Source: Dicaeum eximium (taxonomy: Eukaryota > Chordata > Aves > Passeriformes > Dicaeidae). From it: 64,000 bases of DNA. Made by a program: the position numbers and the translations under genes. A model generated the notes under the pieces. It saw nothing but the letters and a program-made list of their open reading frames with translations, had not been told where the DNA came from and did not search any database. The stretch lies in the NCBI GenBank assembly GCA_013396995.1, contig VWZP01009951.1, positions 731,811-795,810 on the forward strand. Direction: 5' to 3'. Numbering within the stretch: position 1 is the first letter of the stretch; every line of letters begins with the position of its first letter. This document shows, in pieces, positions 57,301-64,000 of the stretch.

Positions 57301-60300
57301 ACTAACAACCAAACTAAAACACTGTATTTAAAGAAAGATGCTGCAAAAATTATTAAATATAATTGGAGATTTAACTAAATGCACTATAATCAAATGGTAT
57401 GAGGCTATAATACAAGACTTCATATTAGCAGTTTTTTCTCAGAGAGCTGAAAGTTAGGAAAGAGTAATGTATCTTTAGTTTTTGAGACTATTTTGCAGTT
57501 GAAAATGCTACTTAAACCTTAAAACTTCCAGAGAGGGTGTGAATTTTGCATAAAAAAATGAAAAATAGTACAGGGCCGTGAATGTGAAACCACTTCCAAC
57601 AAGAAAGGAAAAAAAAAAAAAAAAAAGAGAAAACCCAAGCAACCTCTTTTACAATCAAGGCTAGTCCTAACAAAGGAAAACCTAGTATGTTAACACTAAA
57701 AGCTACATCATAAATTTATTTTCTATACTTCACTGTCTTAGTTCAGATTATGTCTGCATACAGATGATCAATAACAAAAACACTTCTTAATTTAAGAAAA
57801 ATACAATCTAGGTGACTTAAACATAACCAAGGGAGTCAACTACACATGCAGAACAGATTACAGAAGCCAAAACTCAAATTAAACCAACTGCAGGTACACA
57901 AGCTAAGGGCTAGACTATACATAGATGCAAAATAAAGGACATACAAGGAAAATCCATTAAGGGCAGTGAAATAATGAACCAGCAGCAGAAAAATTCAAAC
58001 CCCCAGACTAGCAGAATGGCATACTTTGAATTACACTGTAACATAGGAAAAAGAGCTAAGAACTAAAAACTCTGAGATACAACTAAAGAATGTTATCAGA
58101 GACAGTTTTAAAGTAGTGCTAGGGTGAAAGCAGGGAAATGTCAAGTGGATCAGAGTGGGTGAAGCTGATGCAGTGTAATGAAGCTGATAGAGAAGCAAAA
58201 GAAGGTACAGACACCTGTGCTGAGACACTGATAGAACAGTGGTGTTACAATGAAGGCAGGATCACTACAGCAAATTGCATTTGTAAATGATAATGAATAC
58301 AGGCATTATAGGAGGGACAGGATGAAATGGCAACTGATTTTACTGAAAAATCAAGATGGAACAATCAGCTGCTCTCTTTACAGACAACTCAGTAATGGCT
58401 TCAAAACAAGGAAGGAAAATTTACTGAGATTTTGTGCCTAGAGGCAAGATCAACACTGAAACTGCTGAATAGCAGGATACAGAAGCTTGAAACAGAACAT
58501 AAAATCGGAGGAAAAATTAGACTTTGTGAAGAATTAATGGGCTTATCAAATATTGGCCTTTAAGCACATTTTATATTCCAACTGCAGTATGAGACAAGTC
58601 TGATTAAGTATATAGGGACCAAGCTAAACAAAGTCTGACTGCTAGAAAACAATATGTAAAAGATGTGGATCTGAGGGCAACAGCCTCCAGCTGTTGAAAT
58701 GAAAATACATTACAGAAATACATACTAGAACTTCAGTCAAATGAGAGGCAGGAGTTAAAGAAAAGGCAGCAACAACAGTCCTACAGCAGAGGAATAGAAG
58801 GAAATGCAGGTGATGTGCATAAAAATCCAGTGTGTTCCTGGATGTACATGACACAGCAGAACTACCAAGATGGAACAAGGGAATCTCTAGCTAGAGGTGG
58901 CTCACAGGCAGGGTGAGGAGTGCAGAGTGAGGATGTGATTGCAGGAGCAAATGCAGGCAAGTGCTGGATTTATTTGTCACACAGATACAATGCCATCAAT
59001 GCACACAGCCAGTCCAGCATCGCTCCACACACAGCCTAGAGAATCCTTCAGGATACCCATCTGTAATTCCCAGTGTAACACCCTCTTACTTAGGGTGCTC
59101 AGCAGGAGCAGAAAACATTCTTCGCATTTAGGTAACGTGATAATAAATGCAGGTTGTTCCCTAAAGATTTTTATTGGGACTTGAGGATTAAGAGGATTTT
59201 CTGTATTTGTCCAGAAATACAAGCATTTGCCTGGATATTTCTGTCCAGGAAGTCTTGGTGAGATATTAGATTGATCAATATGTCAAACTCCAGCTTAAAG
59301 CAAACTCTCCTAGTTAAAAGATTTTGTAGGCAAAAGTTCAAGGTGTATTTAACAATATTTGAAAGAAAACTTTAACATACATACACAGAAATGTATCAAG
59401 AGGAGATCAACCTATCCGCAGGTAAAGCTCAGCTTATACAAACCAAGGAACCACTTGATTAGGCTACTGTCTAAGATGCATTACTTCCTAAGCATGCACC
59501 TTTCTCTAGGGATCAAATCTGACCTTCTGGATCAACTTTAGGCAGAGGCACTTTAAATTCTTGACTCAAATCATCTACCTGATGGAATATCTATTTTGCT
59601 TTTTAAAAAAGCTGTGGACAAGCCTGTACTGCAATTGGTAATATAACCAACAAATCCCTTGGCTTCACTTACTAAACATCCCAGCATTACAGAACAGTTG
59701 GTTTTACAGAGCTCAACATGAAACATTTAGCATTAGCACAAAGTTCCACAATTTATTCTTGTTTAGAAACCCGATATAATCTTTTTCTAATTTAATTTTC
59801 TTAGAGTAAAGATATAATCTTTCTACTGCTATATTCAATTACTGAAAATCTCTTTCTTACTGGTTTCATGTCTTGAAGTTGTACTTCTTGTAATTTATCT
59901 GTTATCCCAAACTTAGCTTTAACACAGATATCTGGTCTATCTTAATGTTACCAAATCTGAAAGAGTCAAAAATTTTGGGTTTGAAATTAATTAAGTACTG
60001 GAAATGTTAAAAAATACATATGCTTCAATTAGTGCCATAAACATAACCAGAGACCAATGTTTTTTTATTAACTGTATAATTTATAAGATACTCCTTCTGA
60101 AGATATTCCCCATGAATGAAGTTAATGTTCTGTCATGACAATGCAAAATAAAATAAATACATGGCACCTAAGAAACGCAGGGTACCAATAGTTCCATACT
60201 AAAAATGGAAGAATTTATTAAACTCAAAAAAGTAGTTTCAGGTCTGCAACAATGGCATTCTTTTTTGCCCAGAGAGACTTCTGCAGTGCTGGGCAGAGAA

Positions 60301-63300
60301 TGCAGCTCCTCCAAAGAGTGTGGCAGGGAGCTGAATACATTGAGTAGGTGTCATCATGTATCCACTGTGTGTGGAAACAACAGCAAAGGCCCACTGAAGC
60401 AACACAGAAATCAGGAAATTTTGAGTTAAGGCTGAAACTGTATCCTTAACTCACCTCGTTGTGCCTATGTATCCTAGCTCAAAGGGTATGTAAGATCATC
60501 CAGAGTTCTGTGGCCTCAACTAGAGGACCAAACCATACCTAGGCATAACAGGGAGGCCAAATTTAACATGAGTGCACATAAGTGACCATTAAAAAAACCC
60601 TTTAATATGCATGCAAACAAGACAGATTTCAAAATTCAACCCCCCAACACAGTCATGATTTAATTTGGAACAAGATCTAGTGCCATTTGGAATTCAACTA
60701 CAACATCACTGTGGAAGTGGAAAGGAGGAAAATGTGAGCATGCACAAGGTTGTTACCAAAACTGTGTTTCCTAATGCAATTTTAAAGATATTTTACTAGA
60801 CAGTTTGAGAGTTGTAGTCTTTTACCTCTAAATAAAGTTCCCCAAAATGAAACAATTTTTCAGATTGAACACATAATAAAGTTGAACAGAAACAAAATTT
60901 ATCTCCTCTATGCAACTCTTGTTATATATTGTAACCCTGCCTTGCTCACACAGGATTCAGGAAGACACCTGAAAACGCCTGCAGTAAAACCTATTGTACC
61001 AAATGTCTTTAGATGGGAACATTTAAAAGAAGAAAATGTGTGAGAAAGGAAAGAGAGGCAAAGACTTGTTGAGATTTTTCAGGCTCCAGTGTCATGACAG
61101 TTCTGAAGATACAGATCAACAGGCCAATAACCTTAACTATCATAAAAATTGCCCTAACCAATCTATTTGTTCTGGGATTCCAGCCTAAAAATGAACTTAG
61201 TGTAATTTTACATCATCACTTTTGTAATGAAGAAAAAGGTCTTCTGGAAAGACCCTTAAAGTCAGCATAAAATTTGGCTTAAAACATACAGAAGAAATAA
61301 AAAATACATATGAACCCAGTTGCACGATGGCTGGGAGGACTTGCTTTTTCCCAATACAAATATTCAGTACTAATGGTCATCTTGCTTTGTGCTCCTGGGT
61401 GACTTAGAAGGATTCAGACTGTGGTTTTGAGAAGTGCAGTAACTTCAGCACTACCATAAAGAACCCCTTGTTCTCTCACTTACCTGTTACCACTTTTGTC
61501 CTGTACAGACATCTCATAGCACAGCAGAGACCAGCCCAGATAACAGGCACAGAAAACTGCTGGGGGATGAGCTTCACTGGCTCACAGAAGTTCACTGGAC
61601 CCTGCTCTCATCAGCAGCAAATCATAAGATCAGACACTTGCTCAAGAAAACACAGTAAGTCCTCAGAACATTGCTTGTCAAGTTGGATCTCTAATCCAGG
61701 CTAACTTTCTTCATGTTTCTGAAAGTCACCAGAACTAAACTGGTATTAAACAGATTCCTCCAAAATATCCCATGCAGCTTCGTTCTGTTGACTTTTAGTA
61801 ATAATTTCTCTGCACCTATTTCTTGTTCAGCCGCAATAGCTCAGTCCAGGCAAAACTGACTGATATGAAACACAAGCATATGAACACAAGTCTTCAAAAA
61901 ATGTTTAAATTTTGTAAAGCCACTGCACTTGACTGACAGATAACACTAAAAAATGAAAAATATACTAATTCTAAACCTTTTGCAAATGACTTTTGAGACA
62001 TCTATTCCATGCCATCAAGTGGCATAATCAGGCAGTACTATTATAAGAGTCAACATTTCTAGAAATTGCTTTCCACGCTAAAATTAAGAGTCACTCCAGC
62101 ACACTCTCTTTAAAGGCAGTAGGCGAAGGAAAGGGGCAATTAAAAGGAGATTTCAGCTTGAGAACACATTAAAATATGAGTGTTTCAAAGAAAACTATAA
62201 AGAAGACTTTTCACTGTTAGCCTTTAATTTTGTGCGGCTTGTTATCAAATCTAACATTATCCAAATTTTGTGATGTACATTCTGCAATCTCGTCGTCAAG
62301 CTCGAGAAAGCTCCTCTTAGCTATTGCCTTTAAACACAGTGTCAAGCTTCAAAAAAGGGAAGGGGGGTGGAAAAGGCAAAAGAAGTGGAGCAAGCAGACA
62401 AATGCTTTGAAACTTTTCAGCATTCACAAGAACAGCAATTCTAGGACAACCTCAGCTACTCACAGGAAACAAGATAAAATCCCTTGAGTGAGGGAAAATT
62501 TACCTTCACTTTAAAATCAAAACCAACATCCTCCAAAAAAATCCCTCTCTAGATTCCAAACAGAATAACATTTCCTCCCACCATGTAACTACCTTTTGAA
62601 AGTTACATCAAGGATTTTCTCTGAGTACTTTGCCTCATGGCTGTTCTTTAGCTACAGCCCATGGCTACTAACAGTATGTTTGGTTAGGCAGAAATCACAA
62701 CCTAACCCAGTGTCTATGAGAACTATCAAACTATAAAGACAATTAGCAAACTGCTGCTGATCACTGTATCATTAAAATGGTGGGCAGTGCTTGGCAGGAC
62801 TCAAGAGCCACAGCAGCAGAAGAATGAAGAGAATCAGCTTTAAAAGAGCTGATCTACATCAGCATGAAACAGGAAGGTGATGATAAAAGGAACAAAACTG
62901 AAGTGCATGTACAGAGCAGCCAGGATGGCTATTTGCATTCATTTCCATATTTCTATACTTCTGTACTTTCACCTGGAAGTGCGAGGAGATTTTTTCATAT
63001 CCTGAAGTTCACATTCAAAACATGTCTGCATTTGTGGTGGGAAATAAAACAAGAAAAAACCCAACAGGCCCCCAAAACCCCCACCCCAAACACCCCAACA
63101 ACTAGACAATGTAACAGTCTTCACAAAAATCCTAATAATTTGGCCTTTGATATCAACGTTTTGTAATTAACACCCATATTAAATACTCCTGCTTTCATTC
63201 TGGTCACTTTCTCTTGCCTTTCTTTCTCACAAAAAAGACACACAGCAGTCCGTTAACTCTAAAACAATTTCAGTACTACTCTGTATTTAATAAAACACAA

Positions 63301-63932
63301 TGGATTACATCAGCTAAACCGATTTTCCCGTTATTCCTAATTTAAATTGATCTTTCTGATTTGAATACTTAAAACTTGCATGCCAAAATGGTCTGGAAAC
63401 CCTTATCCTACATATACTGCCCCAGCTTCAGAGCATTTGAGAAAAATAAGAAATAAAAACAGGACCAAAATAAATTTCTTCCAACAAGTTGTTGAAAGTG
63501 GTTTCAAAAGAAGTAATTTGCTCATCCTGCTGAGAACATCTACCAGGTCACTTCTACTAGACAGCAGACTGAGTTACTTTATGGGTAAGGGCTGACAAAT
63601 AAATAAGAGCTTTACTTTTCCACAGCTTCTATTTTTGTCTGACTTGACAGATTAAACTGATTTGCTTTATCAATACACAGCTCCTACTGTCAGATTTTGT
63701 TGAAGCTATTTTACTTTGAAAAATATTAACTTCTGTGTACATATCAACAAAAAAAAATAGGTTTTTTTTTTGTATTAAAAGCTATGTTTCATGATATATC
63801 TAAAACAATTACTGAATTTCTCATACCTGCTTAGCAAAAAATATTGTATCCAGTCTGGAATCCTGGACAACAGAACCCGCTGGCTCCTCTCCAGGCTGCC
63901 ACTTAAAGAGAAAAATCAGCCCATGTACTGGC
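51299..63932 (-). CDS. UCHL5: UCHL5 (UCH37) deubiquitinase, 5'-truncated by window edge, 9 exons
   Basis: The coding exons in transcript order are 63932-63827, 56532-56407, 56322-56261, 56183-56053, 54703-54640, 53582-53480, 53049-52936, 52768-52670 and 51343-51299. They encode residues 48-329. The final residue number equals the 329 residues of human UCHL5 isoform 1 when the catalytic Cys is set to 88. UCHL5 is a C12-family cysteine protease that trims ubiquitin chains at the 26S proteasome when bound to RPN13 (ADRM1). It is also an autoinhibited subunit of INO80, held by NFRKB. The oxyanion Gln82, Cys88, His164 and Asp179 are all present, as is the C-terminal KEKQNAKKAQEAK tail that binds RPN13. 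Every junction keeps phase and no lesion is seen. Residues 1-47 (two exons) lie past base 64000. Confidence 0.97.
51344..52669 (-). other. UCHL5: UCHL5 intron 10
   Basis: Ordinary 1.3 kb AT-rich intron. No repeat or extra exon recognised. Confidence 0.85.
52670..52768 (-). CDS. UCHL5: UCHL5 exon 10 (residues 283-315)
   Basis: The acceptor is ATTTTTAG|ATTGAA and the donor GAAAAA|GTGAGT; 99 nt, phase 0. The frame reads IENIRRKHNYLPFIMELLKT through PLVEK. This is the ULD helix used in the contacts with RPN13 and INO80-bound NFRKB. Confidence 0.97.
52936..53049 (-). CDS. UCHL5: UCHL5 exon 9 (residues 245-282)
   Basis: The acceptor is TGTGGAAG|GAGGAG and the donor TATAAG|GTATGT; 114 nt, 38 codons, phase 0. 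It encodes the helical ULD segment (EEPMDTDQSSN through QKLKRYK). An alternative acceptor three bases downstream (GAG|GAG) is possible and would drop one Glu. Confidence 0.96.
53050..53479 (-). other. UCHL5: UCHL5 intron 8
   Basis: A 430-bp intron with a T-run (53104-53118) and a short GC-richer patch near 53280-53360. Nothing else recognised. Confidence 0.85.
53480..53582 (-). CDS. UCHL5: UCHL5 exon 8 (residues 210-244)
   Basis: The acceptor is TCTTTTAG|ATACAG and the donor GCAGAG|GTAGGC; 103 nt. The frame reads YSEGEIRFNLMAIVSDRKM through LQQQLAE. It links the catalytic domain to the C-terminal coiled ULD region. Confidence 0.96.
53583..54639 (-). other. UCHL5: UCHL5 intron 7
   Basis: About 1.06 kb, AT-rich. 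No feature recognised. Confidence 0.85.
54640..54703 (-). CDS. UCHL5: UCHL5 exon 7 (residues 189-210)
   Basis: The acceptor is TTCCCCAG|GTGCA and the donor CAAAA|GTAAAT; 64 nt. The frame reads ACHQDDWISAVRPVIEKRIQ. The mammalian sequence as I recall it has CNQDDW, so H192 is a substitution here. End of the UCH catalytic domain. Confidence 0.96.
54704..56052 (-). other. UCHL5: UCHL5 intron 6
   Basis: About 1.35 kb, AT-rich. No feature recognised. Confidence 0.85.
56053..56183 (-). CDS. UCHL5: UCHL5 exon 6: crossover loop, catalytic His and Asp (residues 145-189)
   Basis: The acceptor is TTCACAG|ACAACAG and the donor TTTAG|GTAATA; 131 nt. The exon carries the active-site crossover loop (FEFDAKSSAKEEDAFHF region), His164 and Asp179 (GRLYELDG). 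Both residues are in their standard contexts. Confidence 0.97.
56261..56322 (-). CDS. UCHL5: UCHL5 exon 5 (residues 125-145)
   Basis: The acceptor is CCTTTCAG|ATGAAA and the donor GCCAG|GTAACA; 62 nt. The frame reads MKGLALSNSEVIRQVHNSFA plus two bases of Arg145. It is part of the UCH fold before the active-site crossover loop. It is flanked by two very short introns (84 and 77 bp). Confidence 0.96.
56407..56532 (-). CDS. UCHL5: UCHL5 exon 4: catalytic cysteine (residues 83-124)
   Basis: The acceptor is TTTTCTAG|GTCAT and the donor GCTGCA|GTGAGT; 126 nt, 42 codons, phase 0. The motif VINNACATQAIVS places the nucleophile Cys88, and the exon continues through HLGETLSEFKEFSQSFDAA. Because both ends are phase 0, skipping it would leave an in-frame but catalytically dead protein. 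Confidence 0.97.
56533..63826 (-). other. UCHL5: UCHL5 intron 3 (about 7.3 kb)
   Basis: The largest UCHL5 intron in the window lies before the catalytic-Cys exon. It contains a perfect 10-bp inverted repeat (57213-57240) and an A-run (57609-57626). It has a purine-rich stretch at 58.0-58.9 kb and a C/A-rich patch near 63050-63100. No mobile element could be named; the 58-59 kb part has the look of old unclassified repeat but lacks a diagnostic end. Confidence 0.75.
57213..57240. other. Perfect 10-bp inverted repeat
   Basis: TTTAACACTG and CAGTGTTAAA flank an 8-base spacer in an AT-rich part of UCHL5 intron 3. It could form a small hairpin. It is also within chance expectation for AT-rich DNA. 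Confidence 0.7.
63827..63932 (-). CDS. UCHL5: UCHL5 exon 3 (residues 48-82)
   Basis: The acceptor is TTTTTCAG|GCCAG and the donor AAGCAG|GTATGA; 106 nt. The frame reads PVHGLIFLFKWQPGEEPAG through RLDTIFFAKQ, ending with Gln82, the oxyanion-hole residue. The first base completes a codon from exon 2, outside the window. Confidence 0.96.
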
Positions 63933-64000
63933 CTGAAAAACAAAATTTATAGGAAAAAGGTCACCAGTACTGACGAAAACTACTAAAATTATCTGCACTG

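Noticed and set aside
1..64000. tRNA, rRNA, snoRNA or CRISPR-like arrays
   Set aside because: No cloverleaf with A/B boxes, no regularly spaced direct repeats and no C/D or H/ACA box pair was convincing on reading. A tRNAscan or Rfam search would be decisive.

Overview
This is a vertebrate nuclear window, almost certainly from a bird and probably a passerine. It has intron-rich genes with canonical GT/AG junctions, AT-rich introns, one sharp CpG island, 3' ends of CR1 LINEs with the ATTCTATGA-type tail, and LTRs that resemble passerine endogenous-retrovirus LTRs. There are no operons, CRISPR arrays or prokaryotic features. Nearly all of the open reading frames longer than 60 codons are chance frames in introns.

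Two protein-coding genes are present, both on the minus strand and both cut by the window edges. Gene 1 (left, 1-39.8 kb) is RC3H1, encoding Roquin-1, an RNA-binding RING protein that represses and destabilises mRNAs through stem-loop decay elements. The window holds a presumed non-coding exon 1 inside a CpG island (about 39.63-39.8 kb), a 23.2 kb first intron, and eight coding exons (16336 down to 603). Those exons encode residues 1-444: RING finger, HEPN/ROQ region and CCCH zinc finger. The proline-rich and low-complexity C-terminal half lies beyond base 1. Gene 2 (right, 51.2-64 kb) is UCHL5 (UCH37), the proteasome- and INO80-associated deubiquitinase. Exons 3-11 are present (63932 down to 51299) and encode residues 48-329, including the full catalytic tetrad and the C-terminal Rpn13-binding tail. 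The first two exons lie beyond base 64000.

The genes are tandem, with the 3' end of UCHL5 facing the 5' end of RC3H1 across about 11.4 kb. That spacer holds a truncated LTR (45.6-46.0 kb), a solo LTR of a different family (48.6-49.1 kb), a TG microsatellite, and exon-like segments on the plus strand that could belong to an unannotated divergent transcript. RC3H1 intron 1 holds a partly deleted CR1, a long LTR with an unusual GC-rich middle, a strong hairpin and a possible internal first exon. RC3H1 intron 2 holds one CR1 3' fragment.

I found no convincing new multi-gene system. The most useful leads are regulatory: an upstream ORF overlapping a YY1-like site in RC3H1 exon 1, a G-quadruplex motif beside it, a CR1 fragment at the edge of the CpG island, a possible alternative RC3H1 promoter near 21.8 kb, a divergent spliced-transcript candidate, and the RC3H1-UCHL5 adjacency itself.
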